Shown here piece after piece: positions 53,036 through 61,297 of a DNA stretch of 64,000 nucleotides. The stretch lies in NCBI GenBank assembly GCA_003139095.1, contig PLHW01000026.1:107233-171232 (forward strand). The letters are read 5' to 3'. Both the position numbers and the translations under genes were made by a program. This stretch comes from Acidobacteriaceae bacterium. GTDB taxonomy: Bacteria; Acidobacteriota; Terriglobia; Terriglobales; Acidobacteriaceae. The notes under the pieces are model-generated. The model saw only the letters and a program-made list of their open reading frames with translations. It was not told the origin of the DNA and did not search any database. Each line of letters begins with the position of its first letter. Position 1 is the first letter of the stretch.

Positions 53036-53298
53036 AGGGGACTAATCCAAAACGGCGGGCATAACCGGGTCTGCCGCCGATTTCCTGAAGGTAAATACGC
53101 TCGAAGCGCCCTCGGGGTTCCATTAAGGATGACAATTTGACCTAAAGAATAGACGTACGGAGATTGGAGCGGTTAGCGTTGGTCGCTCACCTCTTGCGAA
53201 CCTGTCCGTCTAACGCGACGCTTGAGGATGGGGCGGATGATCTCCGCTGCTTTTCCACCACGCGATTCTGAAGGGCTTTCCAATAAGGAGGAGTTCCC

Positions 53299-54363
53299 AT
53301 GCATCGAGGAGTCTCGAAAGCGGTCGTTTTGCTTGTGGCAGTCGTCATGCTGGCGGAAATCGGCTTGGCCCAGTCTTTTGTTCTCGATCTGCCGCGCCAG
53401 AGCCAGCGGGCTCAGGTGTCGCAGCGGATCGGCATCACCGATATCACCATCTCCTACCACCGGCCGCTCGTGAACGACCGGAAAGTCTGGGGCGGGCTCG
53501 TACCGTATGGCGAGGTTTGGCGGGCCGGAGCGAATGAGAACACGACGATCACTTTTACGGATCCTGTGACCATCGAAGGTCAGCCACTCGCGGCCGGGAC
53601 CTATGGCCTGCACATGATTCCGAGGGCGGATGATTGGACGATCATCTTTTCAAAGAACGCGACTTCGTGGGGTTCGTTCACCTATAAAGAGTCCGAAGAT
53701 GCCCTGCGCGTGACCGTGAAGCCGCACGCCGCGGAGATGCACAATGCGCTGACCTATGATTTTGACGAGGTGAAGCCGGATTCGGCGGTGGTCGAGTTGG
53801 AATGGGAGAAGGTTGCCGTGCCCTTCAAAGTCGCGGTCAATGTGCACGACGTGGTGGAAGCCAGCCTGAAGAATCAGCTGCGCGGGCTGGGCCAATACAC
53901 GTGGGAAGGTTGGGATGACGCCGCCAATTACCTGCTGGCAGAAAAAGTGGACTACGACGATGCGCTGATTTACGCCAATAAATCGATCGAGAACGAAGAC
54001 CGTTTCGATAACGAGACGACGAAGTCAAAAGTTCTTCTCGCGATGAACCGCAAGGAGGATGCAATGGCGGCCCAGAAAAAAGCGCTCGACCTGGCCAGCC
54101 CGCTTCAGCTTCACATATATGCGCGCGGCTTGCAGGGCGAAAAGCGCAATGACGAGGCCTTCGCCATATTCCGCGAGAATGCGCAGAAGCATCCCGACAT
54201 GTGGTTCGTGCATTCCGGCATTGCGCGCATGTACTGTTCGCAAGGCAAGTTCGACGATGCCGCGAAAGAGATGAAGTTGGCGCTGGCGGGCGCGCCCGAA
54301 AATCAGAAGACCTACGTCGCTGGACTAGTCAAGAAGTTGGAGGCGAAGCAGGACATTAACTAG
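53299..54363 (+). CDS. Secreted DUF2911 protein with TPR-like C terminus
   Basis: The 354-residue protein has a signal peptide (MHRGVSKAVVLLVAVVMLAEIGLAQ). A DUF2911 domain at about 30-175 contains SQRIGITDITISYHRPLVNDR, VWGGLVPYGEVWRAGANENT and LAAGTYGLHMIP. A helical C-terminal part with TPR-type pairs follows (DALIYANKSIENEDRF, DEAFAIFRENAQKHPDMWFVHSGIARMY). Function is unknown; the family is common in Bacteroidota and Acidobacteriota. AAGGAGGAG precedes the ATG and a terminator follows the stop. Confidence 0.87.
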   Translation: MHRGVSKAVVLLVAVVMLAEIGLAQSFVLDLPRQSQRAQVSQRIGITDITISYHRPLVNDRKVWGGLVPYGEVWRAGANENTTITFTDPVTIEGQPLAAGTYGLHMIPRADDWTIIFSKNATSWGSFTYKESEDALRVTVKPHAAEMHNALTYDFDEVKPDSAVVELEWEKVAVPFKVAVNVHDVVEASLKNQLRGLGQYTWEGWDDAANYLLAEKVDYDDALIYANKSIENEDRFDNETTKSKVLLAMNRKEDAMAAQKKALDLASPLQLHIYARGLQGEKRNDEAFAIFRENAQKHPDMWFVHSGIARMYCSQGKFDDAAKEMKLALAGAPENQKTYVAGLVKKLEAKQDIN

Positions 54364-54422
54364 GCATTCGATCAGCGCGCTTATTTCGTGCGCAGAGATG
54401 AAGTGCCGTTGTTCGGAGACGC

Positions 54423-54456
54423 GTGCAGCACATATCATTGTGCTGCACGAATTTTT
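54423..54456 (+). terminator. Terminator after the DUF2911 gene
   Basis: A 10-bp perfect stem GTGCAGCACA / TGTGCTGCAC with loop TATCAT is followed by CGAA and five T. Confidence 0.75.
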
Positions 54457-54462
54457 CTGGTG

Positions 54463-54528
54463 ATGAAGAGAAATCTCACTCTCAAACTCGACGAGGATCT
54501 CATTTGCTCCGCATGGTCAATCCGTTGA
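54463..54528 (+). pseudogene. N-terminal remnant of a ribbon-helix-helix antitoxin-like gene
   Basis: A 21-codon frame reads MKRNLTLKLDEDLI followed by CSAWSIR and TGA. The first 14 residues are the typical start of VapB/RHH antitoxins; the rest of the protein is absent. It is probably a deletion remnant of a toxin-antitoxin module, although the match is short. Confidence 0.4.
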
Positions 54529-54586
54529 AAGATTGAGCGGCAGCTCTGCTTCGACCCATATCGGCATCTCGCGATAAACTCTTTTA

Positions 54587-56845
54587 ATGACTGACTCTCC
54601 ATGCAACTCCCTCGCTGGCGCCTCTTCTTCTTATTTGCGCTCGGCCATGCACCAGCCGGTGCGATGGCAGGAGTGGGGCGAGGAAGCTTTCGCCGCCGCG
54701 CGGCGCGACAACAAGCCGATCCTGCTCGATATCGGCGCGGTCTGGTGTCACTGGTGTCACGTCATGGATCGGGAGTCCTACGATGATGCTGAAATCGCGA
54801 AGATCGTCAACGAGAACTTCATCGCGGTAAAGGTCGATCGCGACGAGCGTCCCGACATTGACAGCCGCTATCAGATGGCCGTGAACGCGCTCACCGGCCA
54901 GGGCGGCTGGCCGCTGACGGCATTTCTCACTCCCGACGGCAAGCCTTTTTATGGCGGCACGTATTTCCCCCCCAACGACCAATATGGCCGGCCGAGCTTC
55001 CAACGCGTTCTGCTGTCAATTGCACAGGCCTACCGGGAAAAGCATAGCGACGTGATGGAGCAGACAAAGCTGGTGGAAAGCGCAATAGCGCGCTCCGAAC
55101 GGAACATGAAAAGCGAGGGAAATATTTCGCCGACCCTGATCGAAGCCATCGTCGAATCTGCGCGGAAGATGTTCGACGAAGCGAATGGGGGGTTCGGGCA
55201 CGCGCCAAAATTTCCACATCCTTCGGCGCTCGATCTGGTCATGCATCGGTACGTGAGCGGGACTAAAAATCGTCCCGGCAGTGAAGGCGCGGACAAAGAA
55301 GATGAAAACCTGCGCCACGTCTTCGTTCATACACTGGAAAAAATGGCGCGGGGCGGAGTCTATGACCAGCTTGCCGGCGGTTTCCATCGCTATTCGGTCG
55401 ACGAGCGCTGGACCGTTCCTCACTTCGAGAAGATGAGCTACGACAATTCGGAATTGCTGAAAAACTATATTCATGCCTACCAGGCGACGGGCGAGGAATT
55501 CTTTGCCGAAGTGGCGCGCGACATTGTTCGCTGGATGGACGCGTGGCTGACCGACCGCGCCCACGGCGGCTTTTACTCTTCTCAGGACGCCGATTACTCG
55601 ATGGACGACGACGGCGATTATTTCACCTGGACGCTCGATGAAACCCGTGCCGCGCTCGATGAAGAAGAAGCCCGGGTCGCCGAACTGCATTATGACATCG
55701 GCGAAATCGGCGAGATGCACCACAACCCCGCCAAGAACGTGCTCTACGTTCGCGCGACTGTCGAAGAGATTGCCCCCCGCCTGAATCTGAGCGAGCAGCG
55801 AGTTCGCGACTTGCTCCAGTCCGCGAAAAAGAAAATGTATGAGGTGCGCTTGAAGCGCCCCACGCCATATGTGGATAAGACGGTCTACGTCTGCTGGAAT
55901 GCCATGTGCATCTCGGCGTACCTCGAAGCGGCAAATGTGCTCGAGTTACGCGACGCGCGCGCCTTTGCGCTGCGCTCGCTCGATCGCCTGTTAGCGGAAG
56001 GTTGGCGGACGGAATCCCAAGCAGAATCGACCGCGCAAGGAAATGCAGCGGAAGGACATTTGTCTTCGGCGCGAGATCAATCCCCCGGCACCCTCTGCCA
56101 TGTCATCGCCTACTCGGACCCCAAAGCGGAGCGCCGGGAAACCGCTGGCGTGCTCGATGACTACGCATTCACGGTCATTGCCTGCCTCGATGCTTACGAA
56201 GCCACTGCCGACCTCAGCTATTTCCGTTTTGCGCGCGCCGTTGCCGACTCGATGGTGAAGAGATTCTACGATCCGGACGAAGGCGGATTCTTCGACACCC
56301 CGGTTGCGTCTGCCTCGTCGGGCACGGGCGAGAATGGGCAAGGCATTCTACCCATTCGGCGCAAACCCTTCCAAGATTCACCGACTCCGGCAGGCAATCC
56401 CGCGGCCGCCATTGGGTTGCTGCGCATATACGCGTACACGAATGACGCTTCCTATCGCGAACGCGCGGAGCGGACACTTGAGCTTTATGCCGGAGGGGCC
56501 GCGCAGCACGGCATTTTTGCGGCAACTTTCGGACTTGCGATGGCACGCCTTACCGCGCCCCACACGCAGATCGTGATTGTGGGCAACGACGACGCGGCCG
56601 CTGAATTGTGCCGCGCTGCGCGGCGTTCGTTCTCTCTTACCACGGCGATCCTGCGCATCGATCGCAACGCGGCCATCGCGCAGAATCTTCCGCCCGCTTT
56701 AGCGGAGACGGTTCCCAACCTTCCCGCCCTCGCGGAGGCACGTTCGTTTGCGGTGACCTGCTCGGAACTCGGCTGCCAACCGCCTGTCTTCCAAGTCGAG
56801 GAACTACGGCAATTGCTCCGCTCGCGGATTCCGCACGCCGCCTAA
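54587..56845 (+). CDS. DUF255 thioredoxin-domain protein (YyaL / SPATA20 family)
   Basis: The 752-residue protein has an N-terminal thioredoxin-like domain (PVRWQEWGEEAFAAARRDNKPILLDIGAVWCHWCHVMDRESYDD) with the active-site pair C-H-W-C, then ALTGQGGWPLTAFLTPDGKPFYGGTYFPP. A long alpha/alpha-barrel region follows (MARGGVYDQLAGGFHRYSVDERWTVPHFEKMSYDN), like N-acylglucosamine 2-epimerase/glycosidase folds. The bacterial role is not established. ATG 54587 gives MTDSPCNSLAG; an internal start at MHQPVRW is possible. Confidence 0.9.
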   Translation: MTDSPCNSLAGASSSYLRSAMHQPVRWQEWGEEAFAAARRDNKPILLDIGAVWCHWCHVMDRESYDDAEIAKIVNENFIAVKVDRDERPDIDSRYQMAVNALTGQGGWPLTAFLTPDGKPFYGGTYFPPNDQYGRPSFQRVLLSIAQAYREKHSDVMEQTKLVESAIARSERNMKSEGNISPTLIEAIVESARKMFDEANGGFGHAPKFPHPSALDLVMHRYVSGTKNRPGSEGADKEDENLRHVFVHTLEKMARGGVYDQLAGGFHRYSVDERWTVPHFEKMSYDNSELLKNYIHAYQATGEEFFAEVARDIVRWMDAWLTDRAHGGFYSSQDADYSMDDDGDYFTWTLDETRAALDEEEARVAELHYDIGEIGEMHHNPAKNVLYVRATVEEIAPRLNLSEQRVRDLLQSAKKKMYEVRLKRPTPYVDKTVYVCWNAMCISAYLEAANVLELRDARAFALRSLDRLLAEGWRTESQAESTAQGNAAEGHLSSARDQSPGTLCHVIAYSDPKAERRETAGVLDDYAFTVIACLDAYEATADLSYFRFARAVADSMVKRFYDPDEGGFFDTPVASASSGTGENGQGILPIRRKPFQDSPTPAGNPAAAIGLLRIYAYTNDASYRERAERTLELYAGGAAQHGIFAATFGLAMARLTAPHTQIVIVGNDDAAAELCRAARRSFSLTTAILRIDRNAAIAQNLPPALAETVPNLPALAEARSFAVTCSELGCQPPVFQVEELRQLLRSRIPHAA

Positions 56846-56978
56846 AGCGGTTTGTTTGCACAATCGCGAAGGCCGGTGCAATCCGGACCAAGCTGAACCC
56901 ATGGTCATTATTTCGAGTCCCGTCTGTAGTTCACGCTGAAGGCGTTCCCAATTCTGCCGATATAGCCTTTGAAGCACT

Positions 56979-57917
56979 TTGTCCGCTATGTCATCCAGTT
57001 TCTTTGACAATCCGGGATTCATCCGCACCGTGCTCGAAGAACTGCCAGTGGGCATTTACCTGGTCGATCGCGATCGTCGAATCCGCTTTTGGAATCGGGG
57101 CGCCGAACAGATCGTCGGCCATCTGGCACAGGAAGTTGTTGGACGGGCCTGCACCGAGCACATTTTTGAAGCGGGCGATGCGCACGGACAGGTACCGGCG
57201 CACGATGCCACTCCGGTCACGCTGACGCTGCACGACGGGCAGCCGCGGCAGGCGCGCGCGCATTTACTGCACAAGGAGGGGCATCGGGTTGCAGTAACGA
57301 TGCGCTGCCGGGCGATTGCCGGGAGCGGGGATGCAATCGAGGGGGCAATCGTTCTCTTCGACTTGGTAGCCGAGCCTTCGGGGGCAGCAAGCGAGGAGTC
57401 AGCCTTTGGATTTCTGGATCCAACCATGGGAATCCCAGCGCACCGGCTGACCCAGACGGTGCTTCGCGAATCGATGGAGGCGATGGAAGAATCAAAACAT
57501 GGCTTCGGATTGCTGCGCATTCGAGTGCTCGGGCTGGACGAATTTCGCTCCAAGCATGGCCCGCACTCGGTGGTGCCTTTTCTGCGCACCACCGCTCACA
57601 CATTGCGTCACACTCTGGATCCCGCAAGTTTCCTCGGGCGCTGGGGCGAAGATGAGTTCATCGCGGTGCTGCCTTCGTCGAATCCCGTTGCTACCGCGAC
57701 GGCGGCGGAAATGGTTTGGAATTTGCTTACCAGCTCGGAAGTGCGCTGGTGGGGTGATCGCTTCCCAATTCAGGCAGTGGTCATGCACACCGTGGCTCGG
57801 CCCGGCGACAAGCTGGAAAAGCTGCTCAATGGACTGGAACCAACGCACGCAGCGGCAACCGGACGAGCGATCGGAATGGCGCATGGATCGGCGCAAGCTG
57901 CGTCGAATCGGGGATGA
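56979..57917 (+). CDS. PAS-domain protein with degenerate GGDEF domain
   Basis: The 312-residue protein has a PAS domain (about 12-130: FIRTVLEELPVGIYLVDRDRRIRFWNRGAEQIVG) and a C-terminal GGDEF-like domain (about 155-300) whose signature reads RWGEDEF instead of RYGGDEF. The upstream FDxFKxxND region is also changed (LGLDEFRSKHG). It may therefore be a weak or inactive diguanylate cyclase, or a c-di-GMP/nucleotide sensor. It ends seven bases before motA and is almost certainly co-transcribed with it, suggesting a role in controlling swimming. The start may instead be the ATG nine bases downstream. Confidence 0.83.
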   Translation: MSAMSSSFFDNPGFIRTVLEELPVGIYLVDRDRRIRFWNRGAEQIVGHLAQEVVGRACTEHIFEAGDAHGQVPAHDATPVTLTLHDGQPRQARAHLLHKEGHRVAVTMRCRAIAGSGDAIEGAIVLFDLVAEPSGAASEESAFGFLDPTMGIPAHRLTQTVLRESMEAMEESKHGFGLLRIRVLGLDEFRSKHGPHSVVPFLRTTAHTLRHTLDPASFLGRWGEDEFIAVLPSSNPVATATAAEMVWNLLTSSEVRWWGDRFPIQAVVMHTVARPGDKLEKLLNGLEPTHAAATGRAIGMAHGSAQAASNRG

Positions 57918-57923
57918 TTGGTT

Positions 57924-58829
57924 ATGTTTGCGATCATTGGAATTGTCGTCGTCTTTGGCTGCCTCGTCGCCGGCTACTTGATGGAACACGGGAACCTGCG
58001 CGTGCTGTTTCAGCCGGCGGAACTGGTGATCATCGGCGGGGCGGCGGCAGGGACGGTGCTGATCGCCAATCCTCTGCAAATTCTGAAGGAGATTGTGGGC
58101 GGCATTGGAGCGGTGTTCGGCTCGTCGAAATTCACCAAGCAGCGTTACATCGAGTCCCTGAAGATGATGTACGAACTGCTGCAAAAAGCGCGCAAGGAAG
58201 GCCTGGTCGCGCTCGAGACCGACATTGAAGCGCCGGAAAAAAGTCCGCTGTTTTCAAAGTACAAAGATTTCGTTGGCAATCATCATCTGCGCGACTTCGT
58301 TTGCGACACCATGCGCATGGCGGTCAGCGGAGGAGTCGAAGTCTTCGATCTCGATCAGATGCTCGATGCCGACATGGAAGTCCATCACCATGACGCGGCG
58401 GAGCCGGTCACCGCGCTCAGCACCATGGCGGATTCCCTGCCGGGATTGGGGATTGTGGCTTGTGTGCTCGGCGTGGTCATTACCATGGGCGCATTGGGGG
58501 GACCGCCGGAAGAGATCGGACACCATGTCGCCGCCGCGCTGGTGGGCACCTTTCTTGGCATTCTGCTCTGTTACGGACTGGTCGGCCCTGTGGCCTCGCG
58601 CATGGGCAAAACGACGGAGGAGGAGCACGCATTTCTCGGGGTGCTGCGGGTTGTGATGATCGCATTTCTCAAGGGCGTGGCTCCGATTATGGCAGTGGAG
58701 ATGGGGCGGCGCGTGGTCCCGGGACATGTGCGGCCGTCGTTTAAGGAAGTGGAGCAGGCTTGCCGGAACCGCGGGGGGAGCGCGGAGGCCGCGCCCGCAG
58801 CCGCTGACGCAGCCGCTGCCGGTGGGTAG
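57924..58829 (+). CDS. motA: Flagellar motor stator protein MotA
   Basis: The 301-residue protein has four membrane segments (near 2-18, 30-50, 170-190 and 200-225) and the large cytoplasmic loop with EGLVALETDIEAP and MRMAVSGGVEVFDLDQMLDADMEVHHHDA. The conserved Pro residues of the stator appear in TMADSLPGLGIVACVLGVV and the preceding loop. With MotB it forms the proton- or sodium-conducting stator. ATG 57924 is preferred to the TTG six nt upstream. The tail is Ala-rich. motB starts 11 nt after the stop codon. Confidence 0.95.
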   Translation: MFAIIGIVVVFGCLVAGYLMEHGNLRVLFQPAELVIIGGAAAGTVLIANPLQILKEIVGGIGAVFGSSKFTKQRYIESLKMMYELLQKARKEGLVALETDIEAPEKSPLFSKYKDFVGNHHLRDFVCDTMRMAVSGGVEVFDLDQMLDADMEVHHHDAAEPVTALSTMADSLPGLGIVACVLGVVITMGALGGPPEEIGHHVAAALVGTFLGILLCYGLVGPVASRMGKTTEEEHAFLGVLRVVMIAFLKGVAPIMAVEMGRRVVPGHVRPSFKEVEQACRNRGGSAEAAPAAADAAAAGG

Positions 58830-58840
58830 AAAAATTCGCC

Positions 58841-59668
58841 ATGCCAACACAACCCATCATCATTAAGAAAAAGGGCGGTCATGGCGGTCATCACGGGGGC
58901 GCCTGGAAGGTCGCCTACGCTGATTTCGTCACCGCCATGATGGCTCTGTTCATCGTGCTATGGCTGATGAACTCAAGCAAACAGCTCCAGGTTGCGGTGG
59001 GCGGCTACTTTAAGGATCCAACGGGAACTGCGAAGAAAGTGGGCAGCAACCAGAATGGCACGGGCGAGAATGTCCTGTTGACCAAGCAGAATATGTCGAC
59101 CCTTAAAGAACAATTGCAGAAAAGCATTCGCAGCATCAACGACCTGGACAAGCTGAAGAAGAACATTGAGATGACGGTAACCTCCGAAGGCCTGCGCATC
59201 GAGTTGATGGAATCGGATAAGGGAACGTTCTTTGACAGCGGCAGTTCGGAACTGAATCAGAGCGGCAAAGAAATGTTGGCTCTGCTCGCGCAGCAACTGG
59301 CAGGCGTTCCCAACCACGTCTCAGTCGAAGGGCATACCGACGCGAAGCCATTTGCCGAGAGAGCCAACTATAGCAACTGGGAGCTATCATCGGATCGCGC
59401 CAACGCCGCCCGGCGAGTCATGCAACAGGCGGGTCTGCGTGAGGATCAGGTTTCCCAGGTGCGCGGATTTGCGGATCAGCGGTTGCGCAACGGCAAGGAT
59501 CCCCTGGATGCCTCGAACCGCCGCATTTCAATTATTGTGGAGTATCTGGCGCACGCACCGGAACCGGACGACGATGCCAAGCCGGCGGCCGGCGAAGCGG
59601 CGGAAGGAAAGCCCGCGGAGGGCGGCGCGAAAGAGCCAGCAACGGAGAATCACGAGGAAAATAAATAG
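58841..59668 (+). CDS. motB: Flagellar motor stator protein MotB
   Basis: The 275-residue protein begins with a cytoplasmic His/Gly/Lys-rich tail (KKKGGHGGHHGGAWKVAYADFVTAMMALFIVLWLMNSS). The ion-carrying Asp is in AYADFVTAMMALF. A plug/linker and an OmpA-like peptidoglycan-binding domain follow (about 140-245: SVEGHTDAKPFAERANYSNWELSSDRANAARRVM). The C-terminal ~30 residues are acidic, Pro/Ala/Glu-rich and disordered. A small hairpin follows the stop. Confidence 0.95.
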   Translation: MPTQPIIIKKKGGHGGHHGGAWKVAYADFVTAMMALFIVLWLMNSSKQLQVAVGGYFKDPTGTAKKVGSNQNGTGENVLLTKQNMSTLKEQLQKSIRSINDLDKLKKNIEMTVTSEGLRIELMESDKGTFFDSGSSELNQSGKEMLALLAQQLAGVPNHVSVEGHTDAKPFAERANYSNWELSSDRANAARRVMQQAGLREDQVSQVRGFADQRLRNGKDPLDASNRRISIIVEYLAHAPEPDDDAKPAAGEAAEGKPAEGGAKEPATENHEENK

Positions 59669-59688
59669 GCTGACCATAAAGGTCAGCC
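59668..59688 (+). terminator. Hairpin at the end of motB
   Basis: GGCTGACC / GGTCAGCC with loop ATAAA begins at the last base of the stop codon. No T-run follows, so it may act as a 3' stabiliser or as a weak terminator. Confidence 0.45.
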
Positions 59689-59725
59689 CAGAAAATTGCC
59701 TTGTCGCAGTTTTAAATCTAGCTTC

Positions 59726-59875
59726 TTACGATTGCGGCGGTTCGTCGCAATTCGGGTTCTTTGGTGGGCACAGCGGCACCGGACCACCCGGAGTGGGAGT
59801 ACTCGGGATGGCGGCGTACGCGAAAGTACCTACCAGACCTACCAACAGCAGTAACGCCCTGAGTGAACGTTTCAT
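59726..59875 (-). CDS. 49-residue secreted peptide
   Basis: The protein begins MKRSLRALLLLVGLVGTFAY with a complete signal peptide ending about AYA. The mature part of about 28 residues is Pro-rich (IPSTPTPGGPVPLCPPKNPN) with two Cys in C-x7-C spacing, ending CDEPPQS. The ATG is preceded by TAAGGAGAAGTCCA, a strong ribosome site, so it is likely translated. I know no family. The two cysteines could form a disulfide or bind a metal. It faces the motB gene tail to tail. Confidence 0.7.
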   Translation of the reverse strand: MKRSLRALLLLVGLVGTFAYAAIPSTPTPGGPVPLCPPKNPNCDEPPQS

Positions 59876-60199
59876 TGGACTTCTCCTTAGGGTCTGGCGA
59901 ACCCAAATAAAGTTGAGGGCTCGCCGGCGGCATTATACACACAATGTAGACTTTGATTGTGGAAGAGTTAACTGCTTGATTTGGAGCGAGAAAGCCGCGG
60001 GGAACTGGAAAGCGGGAGTGTAAAGGAGCCGGAAGTTGGGAAGGCACAATCCACAGGATTCCCGCTAGAGTTTCTTAAAGTATTACTTAAAGATTGATCT
60101 TGCCTTGGAAAGACGATTATGACTCTTAGTCGCTGGCAATTTTTCCCTTGACACTCATTTTACATTCTCGCGGATTTTCTGCGAGTTGGCCCTGCTCGT
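59876..60199. other. Intergenic region, nothing recognised
   Basis: It contains the presumed promoter region of the 49-residue peptide gene and an AT-rich stretch near 60070-60100; no gene or clear repeat was seen. Confidence 0.4.
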
Positions 60200-61090
60200 T
60201 CACCCGTTTTTTGAGCCTGCCGCGATCGAATTTGCGCGCTCGGGGGCAACTGGGTTGGCGAAGCCGAAAGGCTTTTCCGGGGATTCCGAACTGCGCGAGA
60301 AGGCCCGCTCCACCATTCCCTCAAACATCGGAATCAGCGAATCCTTCTCCGTGCCCGTCTGCAAATCGGCGAGACCCCGCTCCCAGCGTTGCGTCTGGAG
60401 GCGGTTCACCGCCGCATCCCGCGCCGCCACCGGCGAGAATGAGTATCCGAGCCAGATGAGAGCCGAGATGTTATACGACAGCATGTCGATGAAGTCGTAG
60501 CTGCCGCGACGAATCAGTCCCCCGGAGTGCATAGCCAGCAGCATCAACTCCGTTGCGGCGAACACTCCAAAGCCGAGCGCGATGCCAAAACTCACCTGTT
60601 TGCGCGACACTCCGAGAAAACCCGAGAACAAGATGAGGAAAAGTATCAGACCAACCTGCGCCAAGCGGACCGAGCGTTCCAGTGTAGTCACGGCGTGACT
60701 GATCGGATCCTGGTTGTAAGAGTTGGAGGCTGCCACCACCACCGAAACCAGGAGCATCACCAGTCCCGCCCACTTGAATACCGGCGTTCCCAGGTCTTTC
60801 AACGCGTGATAGGGGCGGAAGATGTCCAGAAAGATCTCGTGAATGACCTTGAAGCTCAGAATGGCGTTGACGACCTCGCCCATCCAGTAGAGCCAGAAAT
60901 ACCAAGTGTCATTGCGATGGTAGAAGGGGAAGGTCAAGCCAAAAATTGCAATTTGGGCCAGCAGGTAATAGAAGAAAACCGGAAAATACTTGTAGAGCTT
61001 GCGACGCCAGATGATTGCCGCCACCACCGATTGCAGCACCGGTTGAGCGCACCACAAGACCATGAACGTCGAATTGCTATACAAGGACAT
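60200..61090 (-). CDS. Seven-helix membrane protein of unknown function
   Basis: The 296-residue protein has about seven hydrophobic segments (FMVLWCAQPVLQSVVAAIIW, FPVFFYYLLAQIAIFGLTF, WLYWMGEVVNAILSFKVIHEIF and four more). A cytoplasmic C-terminal tail of about 70 mostly polar residues follows (RDAAVNRLQTQRWERGLADLQ...). It looks like the conserved Acidobacteriota 7TM proteins of unknown role; no enzyme or receptor motif is recognisable. Confidence 0.75.
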   Translation of the reverse strand: MSLYSNSTFMVLWCAQPVLQSVVAAIIWRRKLYKYFPVFFYYLLAQIAIFGLTFPFYHRNDTWYFWLYWMGEVVNAILSFKVIHEIFLDIFRPYHALKDLGTPVFKWAGLVMLLVSVVVAASNSYNQDPISHAVTTLERSVRLAQVGLILFLILFSGFLGVSRKQVSFGIALGFGVFAATELMLLAMHSGGLIRRGSYDFIDMLSYNISALIWLGYSFSPVAARDAAVNRLQTQRWERGLADLQTGTEKDSLIPMFEGMVERAFSRSSESPEKPFGFANPVAPERANSIAAGSKNG

Positions 61091-61297
61091 GGCTGGCTAC
61101 CTGGAAGCCGCGCAGCTCTGCGAGCCTTACGGTGTGCCTCTATACTGCCCTAATCTTGGGGAGATATCCACAGAAGATCACCCGACTTTAGTAACCTTGG
61201 TAACCATTACCCTCAGGCAAGGCCTGCGGCCAAGTGGCGTTCCAGTTGCCCGCTGCCTCGGGCAACCGGTCTCGGCCCGAAATCGGTGTCCGTCGCG

